A DNA stretch of 64,000 nucleotides from Achatina immaculata (GCA_009760885.1 CM019693.1:42619433-42683432), one strand, 5' to 3'; numbered from the stretch's first letter, positions 33,747 through 44,644 are shown. The notes: generated by a model from the sequence alone, not told the origin. Translations and numbers: made by a program.

Positions 33747-35369
33747 GTGTGGTACCCGGGATCTGCAAAGAATAGGACCACTGTACCCTACCACACATGA
33801 TCATAAAAGACAATTAAAGGGGGTTCGGCATAGGGCCAGCAACCCTATCTGATAAAAAAACTATCAGACTGCTACAGAAACAGAAGCAAGGGAAAAAACA
33901 AATGCAGATGGAAGGAGAAACACATATCAGGAAACTGAGCCCATGAAGGTTGTGGATGAAAGCCAGCCACTGGAAGTCCCCAGCCCGACTGCAGACCTCC
34001 TGGAACCTAAACACAAGATGCAAATAGGCAGCTGGAATGTAAGAACACTAAATCAGACTGGAAAACTAGCATAAACCATCAAGGAAATGCACAGATACAA
34101 ACTGGACATACTAGGAATACAAGAATCAAGATGGACAGGACAAGGCAGAAGGAAATTAACAACACAGCACACAGAAGTTACAATAATATGGTCAGGTAAA
34201 GAAAATCTTCATGAAGGAGGAGTAGCATTGATTATAACAAAAGAAGCATCAAGGGCATTGCTGAAATGAACCCCTATAAATTAGAGACCATTATATGCAC
34301 GCTTCAACTCAAGATTCATGAAGCTGTCTATTATAGTTTGTTAATGCACCAACAGAAACAGCTGAAGAGGAATTAAAAGAAGATTTTTACAACAGCCTCC
34401 AAGCCACAGTAGAAACAATACCCAAGCATGATATGCTACTCATCTTGGGCGACTTCAATGTAAAAGAAGGTGAAGGAAATGAAGATAGAAGATGAATCAT
34501 GAGAAGAGAAGGAATCAGAGAAATAAATGAAAATGGAGAAAGACTGTAGTTTCTGTGAAGAAAACATGATGATCGTTGGTGGGACAACTTTCCAACATAA
34601 AAACATCCATAAGGTGACTTGGAGGTCCCCAGATAAAACCACAGAAAACCAAATCGATCACATACTAATAAACAACAACTGAAAATGGTCACTACAAGAT
34701 ATGAGAGCAAGGAAAGGAGCAGATGTAGGGAATGATCACATCCTTCTGGTAGCAAAAATAAAACTAAAATTAAGGAAAGCCAAAATCCGAGAACACAGAA
34801 AGATACGTTTTGATACAAGAAAACTGAAAGACCAGCAAACAAGAAATCAATTCTTAATAGTACTTCAGAACTGCTTTAGAGTTCTACAAGACGAAACAGA
34901 AATGTTCATACTAGAGTTCAATGAAACACTACAGGAAACAGCAAAAGAAGTGCTAGGATATCAGAAACAGAGAAAAGAGGAATGGATAAGCAAGACCACA
35001 TGGGAAAAGATAGAGCAAAGAAAGGGAATCAATAAAAAAATAAAAAATATTGAACACCAAATCACAAAGGCTAAAAGAAATGAAGGAATCAAGCCATCAA
35101 GATAAACATCAGTACTATGACAACTTAGCAGAAGCAGCAGAGAAAGCAGCATATGCAAATGACATAAAAACCATATACTTAATCACAAAGCAGATGACAG
35201 GTAACTTCAGCACAAGAAATGAGAGTGCAGTAAGGACACATAGGGGACAACTGATCAGTGGAGAAAGAGAAAAAATTGAAAGATAGAGGAAGCACTTTAA
35301 CACCCTACTAAACAAAACACAAGCAGCATAAACAATAGACATACCTGAAGCAAAAACGGAACTAAACAT

Positions 35370-36341
35370 TATTCGTCATCATCATCAAGTGCCATGCCGA
35401 CTGGCGTTGGCTATTATGCTTCTCCAGATTACATAATCCTTCATGCAGGCCATCAGCTCACTTGGTGATCTCCTCTCACACCATCTCGTCAGACTGTCCA
35501 GTATCATTTCTCTTGGTCTTCCTCTTGATCTTCTTCCTTCTATTTTTCCTGTTGTCTAATATTTTTGATGTCCCCTCTTCTCATTGCATGTCCTAAGAAA
35601 GTACATTGTCTCTCTTATTTTTTTGACAAGATTTTTTGTCTCTCCAGTTCTTCTCATACTCTTTCTGTTAGTGTTCGTAAAGCATAAATGGCATTGTGTG
35701 TTCCCTTTCCTTCAACAAATCCAAACTGTTCATCTGCTATTTCCATTTTTATCTTTTTCCTTGTTCTTCTCATAATAATTATCAGAAGTAGCTTCGTTAT
35801 GTGATATGAGAGGCTGATAGTCCGGTGGTCATCACATTCCTTTGCACCTGGTTTCTTTGGTAGTGCTATAAACGTGGATTTAAGCAAGTCACTGGGCATA
35901 TAACCACTGTTGTAAATGTTATTCAGTAACTCATGTAACTTTGTGTGTTTTAGTTCTGTCTCTATGTCATTATAAAATAGCTGTACATCTTCTTCAGAAC
36001 TTTCAGATGTTGGAGCGTACACTTGTATAATATTTATGTTTATTGGTTGTCCTTTCAGTTGGGTTAGCAGGACTCGATCTGAGATGTTCCAATATCCTAC
36101 AGTTGTCTTTGCTGTTTGTTCATCAAATATTATTCCTACTTCTCACTCATGTTTCTCACTTCCTGAATATATTATTGTATATTTATCAGAGTTTATCTTC
36201 CCTGCACCTGTCCATCTAACTTCACTCATTCCTAATATGTTGATCTTCATCCTTTCCATTTCCCTCTTTACATTTTCTAATTTTCCAGTCTGGAATAGAG
36301 CTGTAACATTGCATGTTGCTATTTTGAACTTGTTAGTTTAG
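35370..36341 (-). mobile_element. RTE-D insertion, internally deleted, nested in RTE-C
   Basis: Flanked by TAAACAT at 35363-35369 and 36342-36348. On the minus strand it has an endonuclease start (WTGAGKINSDKYTIIYSG, INIIQVYAPTSESSEEDV), then jumps straight into the reverse transcriptase (LHELLNNIYNSGYMPSDLLK, FIALPKKPGAKECDDHRTIS, DEQFGFVEGKGTHNAIYALR) and then into the 3' end. The 3' tail is (GAT)n, seen as TCATCATCATCA at 35375-35386. Two internal deletions leave 972 bp of what should be a multi-kilobase element. Confidence 0.85.
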
Positions 36342-36429
36342 TAAACATCAATACAGGACCGACAACAATAAATGAAATAAAGAAGCTAAAATTGGACAGG
36401 GCACCAGGTGAAGTTGAAATGACTGCTAA

Positions 36430-37494
36430 GATGTTGAAAGCAGAAGAAACATAAACACCAAAACAACTTTGCCGGATACTACAACAAATTTGAGATCTAG
36501 GAAAAGCTCCAGAATAGTGTAAAACTGGCCTTATAGTAAAACTATCAAAGAAGAGTGACCTCAGAGATTGTGGGAACTGGAGAGGCATTACCCTACTTCC
36601 ACTCACCAGTAAAGTATTTTGCACAATAATCATCAACAGAATTGTACCAGCACTTGAGGGAAAACTTTGGAAAGAGCAGGCAGAATTTAGGAAAGGAAGA
36701 TCATGCATGGACCACATATTTGTACTTAGACAAATATTAGAGCAGGCAAATGAGTCGCATAGCACAACATATGCATTGTTTATAGATTTTGAGAAAGCCT
36801 TTTTTCAAAGTGTCAACAGAGATGCACTATGGAAAATCCTAAGATGGCATGGCCTCCCCTATAAGATAGTAAATGTAATCAAAGTCCTATACGAGGGTTT
36901 TAAGTGCAAAGTGAACAGTGGAGAGCTTACCTCCAGCAGCTTTAGAGTACAAATAGAAGTGAAGCAGGGATGTGTACTATCACCAACATTATTTATCTTG
37001 GCAATAGACTGGTTAATGAAGGAGGCAACATCAGACAAACTTAGAGGATTACAATGGACCCTTTACACAGTGCTGGAGGACCTTGACTTTGCAAACGACA
37101 TTTGTCTACTATCAAGCAGTCACAAAGATATGCAAGATAAAATAAACAAGCTAACTCAGAATGCAAACAACATAGGACTAAAGATCAACGTAGGAAAGAC
37201 AAAGTTAATGAAGCAAAATGTGAACAATAGAAATGTACTCAGAGTAGATAGCAAGTTAGTGGAGGAGGTCAGCAAATTTATATATCTTGGCAGTAGTATA
37301 GTAGAAAATGGAGATAGCACAGAGGACACCAACAGCAGACTTACTAGAGCAAACCAGGCTTTTGCAATGCTGCAGACTATATGGAAATCTAAAAAACTAA
37401 GCATGAAGACGAAAATCAGGATATTTAAGAGCAATGTTCTAAGTGTACTACTCTATGGAAGTGAATGCTGGAAAATCACCAAAACCATAGAAAA
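36430..37494 (+). pseudogene. RTE-C reverse transcriptase
   Basis: Open for most of 36707-37494. Motifs: AEFRKGRSCMDHIFVLRQIL, ALFIDFEKAFFQSVNRDALW (motif A, one extra residue from an expanded T-run), QIEVKQGCVLSPTLFILAID (motif B), LEDLDFANDICLLSS (motif C: FAND in place of FADD, a loss of the second catalytic Asp), LKINVGKTKLM, FIYLGSSIVENGD, KTKIRIFKSNVLSVLLYGSE. The FAND change and the 3' loss make it inactive. Upstream at 36350-36700 the linker and first reverse transcriptase motifs (GNWRGITLLPLTSKVF) are readable with stops. Confidence 0.82.
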
Positions 37495-39430
37495 CAACGT
37501 CCGCATCGTCTGGTACCATAAAAAGTGTCATCTGTCTTATGGCGACTTCGAACTAAAAGGTCCCGGAAGTGGTCTATAGGGCACCAACGAAGGTTCCCCA
37601 AGAAGTTAACGTGTATCAGGCTCGGTCTGGAGGAGATGGAGATGGCGAAACAGTATGTTTTTAACAGCCAAACTATGAAGATGGTACGTGAGTACCATTT
37701 TAACTCTGTCCGAGCTACAGTGCGGTTTAGGAGTGAGGGCTTGTTCCCACGATATATGGCTGATGCGGTTCCAAGATGACGAGAGAACATGTTCTGGATA
37801 ACCGCGTTGACGGAAGAAATCTAGCATTTTATGGCCTTGATCCTGGAAATCAACATCCTCAATATACAAACGTCGCAACCTAAGAAGCTGGGAAAAAAGG
37901 GATAGATTCCTTACACGACCTTGGGATGGGAGGACGAGTACAAGAGATAGCTGTGAGAGTCTGTAGGTTTATAATGGACAGAAGTAGGGCCTATAGTAAC
38001 GGTAATGTCGAGAAAGTTAACAGAAGTAGCAGAGACATGGGAGGTGAAAGAAATGGTAGGATCGTACTCCTTAATAAAACTGATAAAGTTGTCAAGGTCG
38101 TCCTCTGGCATTGATGTGACCAGAATGCCGTCGTCTATGTAGCGTCTATAGAAGCCTGGAAAGAGGTCTCTATAGGCTCTCAGAACCTTGTGTTCGAAAT
38201 GGCCCATGAACAGTAGCTGGGGCCCATTTTGGTAGCCATGGCCACACCACTAATCTGGTCGAAGTAAAGGCCATTGAATTCAAACGAATTTAGTTGGAGG
38301 ACAAGCGCAGAATAGTAGACGTAGGAATAGAGGGATGGCGTCTTTTGTTCAAAAAGAACTTAACGGCCTGAAGTCCCTGATCATGCGGCATGGATGTATA
38401 TAAGGACACTACATCAAGGGTGAAGATACGGTAGGTGTGACCAGGCAGGAGTGTAAGGGTCTCAAAAGCAATGAGAGCGTGATTCGTGTCCTTAAGATAA
38501 GTGAGCAGACTAGTGACAAGATGTTGAAAGGTGCTGTCCATAAAGTCAGAGATTTGTTCTGTAGGGTAGGAACAAGCGGACACTATGGGCCTTCCCCGAC
38601 TGAATGGTTTGTGTATCTTATGGAGTAGATAAAAGGATGGCTTCCCTAAGCAGCTGTCACGGATATGAAGATGAGTAGCAGAGGGAGAAAGACCAGTCTT
38701 GTGGATGAGTTCGTTGATCGTATCATGAACCTAGTGATTGTTGGCCAGAGTCCGATCTTGAGGGCGAGAGGCATAAAATTCGGTGCTGCTCAGCTGGCCC
38801 ATGGCCTCTTGGATGTACAATTCTTTCTTCCAACAAACAATGGCCCCGCCCTTGTCTGCACTCTTGATCACGATATCTCGCCTGCTTTGGAGTTGTGAAA
38901 GTGTGCGCTGCTCCCCGGGGGTAAGGTTAGAGTGTCGTACACGGGGAAGGCGAAGCTTGCAGATTTCGTGAAGAGTGTGATCAATGTAGAGGTTCAAGAA
39001 ACGAGACGCTCCTGCTGAATGTGATTGTTTAGAGAAGCGAGAGAAAGGGTCATCATCGGAAGTGGATTGGGATGATGAAAGTTGGGTCGCGTCTTGGAAA
39101 TGGAACTTCAAACCCAGTCTGCGATGGAAACGGTGGATATCTTGAAGCAGTGAGAACTGGTCAGCAGAAGGACGGAGGGGAACAAACTGTAAACCTTTCC
39201 CCAGAACAGATAATTCATCAGCCCAAAGAGGAATATCAGGAGGGATACAAACCACTTTAGTGGGAGCAGAAGCGGTGTTGGATCGGGGAGAGGCTGGAGA
39301 AGGACGGATAGCAGAAAGTTTCTGCTTTTTGAGAGAAGAAAGTTGCAGGTAGAAGAGAATGGTAGTCACTTGATCTGAAGTTTTGATCTTGTACAACTGC
39401 ACGAAAAAAAAGTGGTTTTCTTAGCTATGT
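37495..39430 (-). mobile_element. Penelope-like element, degraded, lacking the GIY-YIG domain
   Basis: Minus-strand reading from 39402: LGKGLQFVPL, LGLKFHFQD, SRRDIVIKSADKGGAIVCW (the PLE ADKG box), then GRPIVSACSYPTEQISDF, HTYRIFTLDVVSLYTSMPHD (motif A), YFDQISGVAMATKMGPSY (motif B), FYRRYIDDGILV (YIDD, motif C), VNFLDITVTI and HYKPTDSHSYLLYSSSHP, ending DDTFYGTRRCGRC. The last block is the Cys-containing linker that precedes the GIY-YIG endonuclease in EN-plus Penelope elements; the endonuclease itself is missing at the junction with RTE-C. Damage includes a TAG after LANNH, a stop near 38290 and a small deletion after GPSY. Confidence 0.82.
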
Positions 39431-39519
39431 CAGCAAAGTCATCAGATTTTGGTGTTTTTTTTGTTTTGTTTTGGAAAATGCACCGATAGCTCTTCTGAAA
39501 TTACTTGCCTTTTTCACTT

Positions 39520-40285
39520 ACATACACCCAAAACGAAGACCTGCAAAATCTCTTGGATAAAGTCGCCAAAGAAAGTGAACAGAAAGGCCTTACTTTGAAC
39601 ATCAAAAAGACAGAGACTATGGTTATATCTAAGAAACAAAATCCTCCAACATGCAGTATAAAATTAAACGGAACTATTCTAAAGCAGGTGCAGAAATTCA
39701 AATACCTTGGAGCAGTAATAACTTCAGATGGGAAATGCAGAACCGAAATTAGGAACAGAATAGGCCAAGCAAAGACTGCATTTCAGAGAATGAGAAACAT
39801 ATTATCTAACACATCTTTATCAATGAATGTTAGAAAACGAGTCCTAAAATGCTATATTGAACCTATCTTGTTATATGGAAGTGAATCATGGACAATAGGC
39901 AGGTCTGCACAAAAATCATTGGAAGCAGCAGAAATGTGGTTTATTAGAAGAATGTTGCGAATCCCATGGACAGCAAAAATAACTAATGAAGAATGTATGA
40001 GAAGAGCTGGAGAGACAAAAAATCTTGTCAAAAAGATAAAGAGAGAGACAATGTACTTTCATAGGACATGCAATGAGAAGAGGGGGCATTGAAAATATTA
40101 TAACAGGAAAAATAGAAGGAAGAACATCAAAAGGAAGACCAAGAGAAAAGATACTGGACAGTCTGACGAGATGGCGTGAGAGGAGATCACCAAGTGAGCT
40201 GATGGCCTGCATGATGGATTGTGTAATCTGGAGAAGCATAATAGCCAACGCCAGTCGGCACGGCACCTGATGATGATGATGACAC
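39520..40285 (+). mobile_element. RTE-D retrotransposon 3' half
   Basis: 5'-truncated copy reading NEDLQNLLDKVAKESEQKGL, TLNIKKTETMVISKKQNPP, FKYLGAVITSDGKCRTEIRN, PILLYGSESWTIGRSAQKSL and MWFIRRMLRIPWTAKITNEE up to a frameshift near 40080. It then continues GKIEGRTSKGRPREKILDSL in a second frame and LMACMMDCVIWRSII, and ends in a (GAT)n tail (TGATGATGATGATGAC at 40268-40283). It is the same family as the nested copy at 35370-36341. Confidence 0.85.
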
Positions 40286-40329
40286 CCAAAACTCCTGGGC
40301 ACATCATCGGCTGTGCCAGTTTGGCTTAC

Positions 40330-40500
40330 ACCTTATTTATTCGAATATAAGACATACATACAAAGGAAAAGAAAAGAAATCTTAATTTACATGCGTGATT
40401 TGTAAAACAAATTAAACGGAAGAAAAAAAAGAAGGGTACTCATCTTGTGACCTGTATGAAATTGTGTCTGAGAGTGTTGTGTAGGATCGGGGCTAAAATG
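40330..40500. repeat. dispersed repeat related to 42110-42290
   Basis: Shares the order GAATATAAGACATACATACA-like start, GCGTGATTTGTAAAACAAAT, GAAGAAAAAAAA, GACCTGTATGAAATTGTGTC and TGAGAGTG with 42140-42285 (GCATGACGTGTAACATGATA, ACTTGTATCAAGTTGTGCTT, GAGAGTG). The class is unknown. Confidence 0.5.
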
Positions 40501-40721
40501 AAGCAGGTTATAAAATTTGAATGCAAAGAAGAGGGAGGTTGTGCACGAGCAAGAGGCAAAAGATCCAGCGACATGGTCTCTAGAGCAGGTGGTAACCATG
40601 GTAGTCTGCCCACTGATTCAGACCTGCTTATTATATTGTTAATATTTCAGTCACGCACATTTCCAAAATTATCTGGGAATTTTAGAGTGAAAAAAAAAAC
40701 ATCAACAAAAACTTAACTTAC

Positions 40722-40990
40722 AACATTAATTCATGGTTGGCCTTGCTTCGTTTCTTGTGCCAATCCCAGGACTGAAACACGATGTAACCTACCCTAGAGA
40801 TCAGTTCTCGCAGTCGATACAGCAACATCAAAATGCATAGCAATATAGCAAAACTATACTGGCAGAGAAAGTTGATGAGATGAGCGATGTCATTAACGCC
40901 AACAAAACTAACCCTAGCTCCGAGGAAGATATAGTAATACATAAAAAAAAAAAACGTCGGCTGCAGCTCTACAAATGATCGAGAACACAC
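40722..40990 (-). CDS. candidate 5' coding exon with a membrane segment
   Basis: Minus-strand open frame with possible starts at 40990 or 40942 (MYYYIFLGARVSFVGVNDIA). It contains a hydrophobic segment LCQYSFAILLCILMLLYRL followed by a basic stretch WDWHKKRSKANHEL, and meets a strong donor GTAAGT at 40721-40716, leaving phase 2. The area just upstream (40955-41060) is richer in CpG than its surroundings, which would fit a promoter. I do not recognise the protein and found no second exon. It could be chance. Confidence 0.3.
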
Positions 40991-40999
40991 CGAGAGCTA

Positions 41000-42105
41000 G
41001 TGAGAGCCAAACGACGGCTTCTTGGACTGAAAGAAGTGTCCGGTGCCGTCTCTTTCCAGTCGAAAGGAATCTTATCTGTTATTATGAACTACGCTGAAGC
41101 AGCTCAGATTTGGAAAACTGTATGTCGCAATACTGTCATTTAATTTTAAATTTTAAGATCGATAAATACTTATTGTCAGTTAAAAAAAAACATCAGTAAA
41201 TCCATCATTTACCGAAAAAAATTGATACGCTATCAGTTAACGTAACAACAACGGGAATTCCCAGCCTTACATATCACTAATGTCACTCTGGCAGGTCAAG
41301 ATGCAGAAATCATCCGATCTCAAGGTAAAATCAACCCCTACAGCTCTGCCTGGTAACGGACTGCGTCACAACAGCCCGACTAACAGGGTAAATGATCAGT
41401 ACGAACTACATTATTGTGGAGTATGTTGAGAAATCTGGCATTGTAGCTCTCTGAAAAGACATTGTCTTATCTTTATGGGCGCACGTGGCATGAGAAATAC
41501 CATGAAAATCGATCACATTTTTGTGCCAGCTATTGTTGCTGTCATCTATTGTGAATGGTATCTACTGTTACTGTCATCTGTTGTGACCGGTATCTATTGT
41601 CACACAGCAGTCCGAACAAGAACAATTATTTCCTTTAGTTTGTTTTTAGATCACTTTAGGTTTATGTAAAGCAGTGACAGTTCCTAACCAAGTGGAGGGT
41701 TGAGCCGTAAACCTCTCCTATTTGGTGACCATATAAAATGCTGTTGCACCTACTAACCTTAACTGCCTTGTTCTCATCCTTCTAGCATGACACGGGTAGA
41801 CTGAGGAACAGAGAAAATTTATTTTCAAAAACGTAGTGTGTTTGTATGTGCGCACTGGAGAGTGTATGAGCAATAATATGAGAAAACAGAGCAGCAAAAA
41901 CAGAAATCAACTGCGGTAGGAATATACAAATAATTTTGGAGTTAATAATGTGTAAACCAAAACATTACAACTGCGTGCTCGTTAATTTGTCATGTTCTTA
42001 TCTTTTTTTAAAAAAAATAATTTAATATTTTGTTATTACAGTTTTACTGTAGTGCCTATGTGCCTCTAAGGTATGACAGGATTACCTTTACCTTTACCTT
42101 TTACC
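41000..42105. other. no firm feature
   Basis: Mixed-composition DNA, slightly CpG-richer at 41000-41100. No clear ORF, repeat or element end was recognised. A CTTTACCTTTTACC simple repeat lies at about 42085. Confidence 0.35.
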
Positions 42106-42109
42106 TTTG

Positions 42110-42290
42110 TGTATATTAGTTTTATACACTTTAATATAAAAACATACAGGATGAAGAAGTAAAAAAAGAAAATAAATTTAAAATTAAAACGCATGACGTG
42201 TAACATGATATATAACAAATAAGAATGGAAAAAAAGTAGCACATGGCTATAACTTGTATCAAGTTGTGCTTGAGAGTGAATAGCATTTAA
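42110..42290. repeat. dispersed repeat related to 40330-40500 and 22983
   Basis: Contains AAAACATACAGGATGAAGAA, close to ACATACAGGACGAAGAAG at 23070, and the ACTTGTATCAAGTTGTGCTT block shared with 40450. These three places carry overlapping parts of one repeat family. Confidence 0.5.
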
Positions 42291-43000
42291 TTTTTTGAAT
42301 GTCTTTTTATGATATGGTTAACTGGCAGAAAGTATGGGATGTCTATAATTGTGTGTGTGTGAGAATGAGGGGGAGGGATACAAAGGTTATGAAGCAGAGG
42401 TAAAGGTAAATAGAATAGAATGAATGTAGTAGGGTTAGAAGATCTTTGATATATTGGGGTGAAGGGTCTATCAATTGTTTGTGAGCAAAGAGTAGATAAG
42501 AACTGAGAAGGGAAGAAATAAGACTGGGGAAAAAGGGAGGGGTAGCTATAGATGAATAGCAGGAATACACTGATGAACTGTACAGTAAAACAGAAGTGAT
42601 GAAAAACAAATGTTTTGTGTCTTGTGCTTTTCATGAGTAACATCAGATAACTTAGACAAGCAATGGGCAGGATCCCACAAGGAAAAGTGGGTGATGTTAA
42701 CAAAAAGAGATATGGAGACAGATAGTGCTAACTAAAAGCTACATGGAGATGGATAGTTTTTACAAAACCTACATGGATAGTGCTAGAAAAAAGGTCACAT
42801 AGATGTGGATAGGGCTGCCTAAAAGTCACATGGAAATGAACAACACTAATTAAAAATAGAATATAAATAGATCTTCTATGTGTGAAGCCAAAAATAAGAT
42901 TGGAGATAACATCTGATGCTCAAGAATGAGTTACTGAAGAATATTTGTTTTTGCTTCTCTGCCCTCGGTATGATCAGAACTATTAAAGATGATGTTTTCT
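42291..43000. other. no gene seen; three weak TACATGG-type units
   Basis: Around 42715-42840 there are degenerate roughly 45-bp units (GATAGTGCTAACTAAAAGCT, ACATGGAGATGGATAG). Overlapping minus-strand frames at 42287-42703 look like non-coding low-complexity translation. Confidence 0.4.
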
Positions 43001-43008
43001 TTATTTAG

Positions 43009-43063
43009 GACTTGAAGGTGGCTGACACTATGACACTGGCAAGAAAAGAACAAAAGAGACAAG
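43009..43063 (+). CDS. candidate 55-bp exon (phase 0 in, phase 1 out)
   Basis: Acceptor TTCTTTATTTAG (AG 43007-43008) and donor CAAG|GTATGTTAA (GT at 43064) bracket 55 bp reading DLKVADTMTLARKEQKRQ plus one base. It ends in phase 1, the phase required by the next exon of the protease family in A, B and D, and it lies upstream of copy C in the same orientation. It may be the preceding exon of that gene. The evidence is splice signals and phase only. Confidence 0.4.
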
Positions 43064-43126
43064 GTATGTTAATGCTTTTGTTAACATGTAAACTCATGTT
43101 GATATTACTGGAGTAGTTCTGTACCA

Positions 43127-43129
<3 letters not shown>

Positions 43130-43162
<33 letters not shown>
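43130..43162. repeat. (TA)n microsatellite
   Basis: About 16 TA units upstream of paralog C, in a position like that of the TA run next to the Tc1 upstream of paralog B. Confidence 0.95.
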
Positions 43163-43166
<4 letters not shown>

Positions 43167-43382
43167 CTCATGTGTATTCTTGTTTGCTCACACACACATC
43201 ACACAGATGTATCACATACATATCAGTCTAATAAGACTACAGTAAAGAAATCTATATGTCAGCCTAGACTAGTTATGATCAGGAACCAGATGTAACCATC
43301 AGGTCTGCAGCTGTTTCTATACCAAAACAGAAATTATGGATATATGTATCTAACTATTGTTTGTTATATCCCTGGAACTACT

Positions 43383-43591
43383 TCTTATATCTTATCTTAT
43401 ATCCTTCCTGTGCCGTTAAATGTCACATAGGGCTCGCAAAGTAGTTCGCCAATTTTTCCTGTCTTTGGCGAGTCTTTCAACCTCATCAAAGGATTTTATG
43501 CCTGTTAATTTGGCCTCTTTTAATAATATCCTCTTCAGAGTTTCATGCGGTCTGCCTCTTTTTCTTCGGCCTGTTGTGTTCCACTTGATAG
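43383..43591 (-). mobile_element. RTE-A insertion (A5), short 3' end
   Basis: Perfect 11-bp duplication CTGGAACTACT at 43372-43382 and 43592-43602. The minus strand reads AIKWNTTGRRKRGRPHETLK, then KEAKLTGIKSFDEVERLAKD, RKNWRTTLRALCDI and the tail AGGATATAAGATAAGATATA. Only 209 bp were inserted. Confidence 0.93.
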
Positions 43592-43621
43592 CTGGAACTA
43601 CTAGCAGTATATTATTAGCAG

Positions 43622-43659
43622 GTGATGCTGTGAAGATGTTGGAACACAGTATCATGTAG
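43622..43659 (+). CDS. candidate short terminal exon, related to 48141-48183
   Basis: After the acceptor ATTATTAGCAG (AG 43620-43621) the phase-1 reading is xGDAVKMLEHSIM followed by TAG. The same layout with a conserved sequence is found at 48141. The RTE-A copy A5 inserted about 20 bp upstream of this acceptor, inside the presumed intron. Confidence 0.4.
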
Positions 43660-43774
43660 GACTAGGAATGGTCACAATGGTAAGAGTGGAACTGAAAAAG
43701 AAGATTTCTTCATAGTTTCTATCACACTGATGGTCTCTATCACATTGATGAGCTGTTAACCAGGTAGAGCTAGA

Positions 43775-44644
43775 AATTTTATACCTGTAGACAAGTTTAA
43801 CATGGATAACCTCCCGTCTTCTTACCGTGACAGTGATTTAGTGGATCTTATCCGTGCTCTGTCTGACCTTACTGTCCGAGTGTCAGTCAAATATGTCAGT
43901 AACAAGAGACCAGAGACTACTCCTGAAACTAATGAACCATTTCCACATTTCAGAGATGCACCAAGAGATATGTTGAGGACAGGGACTGGCTGGGTGTGTA
44001 AGGTACACAAGTGCCTGACAGATGAGACTTGTACATATAACGAGTGGCAGAGTTCTCACAAATCAAAAACATATTTTGCTAAAATTTTCATCCATACATC
44101 AAATCATGTTGTTTATGATGATCTAGAAGGAAACCACACAACATGTCATCTCTTTTTTGACAGAGGTGGTACACCTGACATCTGCGAAAGTGTTATCACA
44201 CTCAGTGGTACATCACGAGTGGAGAGTGACTTCAAACTTGAAAAGAGTGAATTGACATATTTAACTTATGATCTAGATCTAACAGACAGACTTGACAAAA
44301 TACTGAAATGTTATTTCAGTCTTCTGGAGAAACTTATAATTAAGGATTATATTGCAAGAATATCTTCTGTTCCAAGATCCAACTTTAAGCCCATGCTGAT
44401 TGTAATTGTGTCCCACCCTCATGGATGTAGTAAGCAGATCAGCTTAGGTCAGTGTGTAAGCAGTGATAAAGTTTGCAATGTCTACACCCGATATACATAC
44501 ACAACTGCTACCTGCCCTGGGTCTAGTGGTGCTCAAGTGTTTTTTGTGGGTAAGTTCTTGTGGTGGTGGTGGTCGGATCATGTTCATAGTGGAAATTACT
44601 CAGAAAATGGAGAACAACTCAATTACAGTGGGCTTGGATTATAA
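43775..44644 (+). pseudogene. protease-like paralog C, 5'-truncated
   Basis: Similarity to copy B starts abruptly at TTTATACCTGTAGACAAGTT (about 43776) and continues to TAA. The N-terminal block with EADLHRH and the acceptor are absent. Remaining blocks: MDNLPSSYRDSDLVDLIRAL, LTVRVSVKYVSNK, MLRTGTGWVCKV, FIHTSNHVVYDDLEGNHTTC (His at 44105-44107), LTYDLDLTDRLDKI, VIVSHPHGCSKQISLGQC and TATCPGSSGAQVFFVG (Ser at 44525-44527), then four Trp (44561-44572) where B has six. No stop or frameshift is present in what is left, so loss of the 5' part is recent, or the part is supplied by an exon I cannot see. Listed as a pseudogene because no acceptor or start is evident. Confidence 0.65.

Larger units (their letters stand above)
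33747..37494 (+). mobile_element. RTE-C retrotransposon, 5'-complete, 3' cut by Penelope-like sequence
   Basis: The 5' end matches the copy at 62283 from GTGTGGTACCCGGGATCTGC onward. Endonuclease: MQIGSWNVRTLNQTGKLA (34019), HRYKLDILGIQESRWTGQG, ILGDFNVKEGEG and GNDHILLVAKIKLKL. The linker runs to 35369, is split by an RTE-D insertion (35370-36341), and the reverse transcriptase continues at 36342. The element stops at 37494 inside KTIENN, where the family normally continues KLNSFQTKC, and Penelope-like sequence begins. Several frameshifts and stops in the endonuclease show that the copy is dead. Confidence 0.85.
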
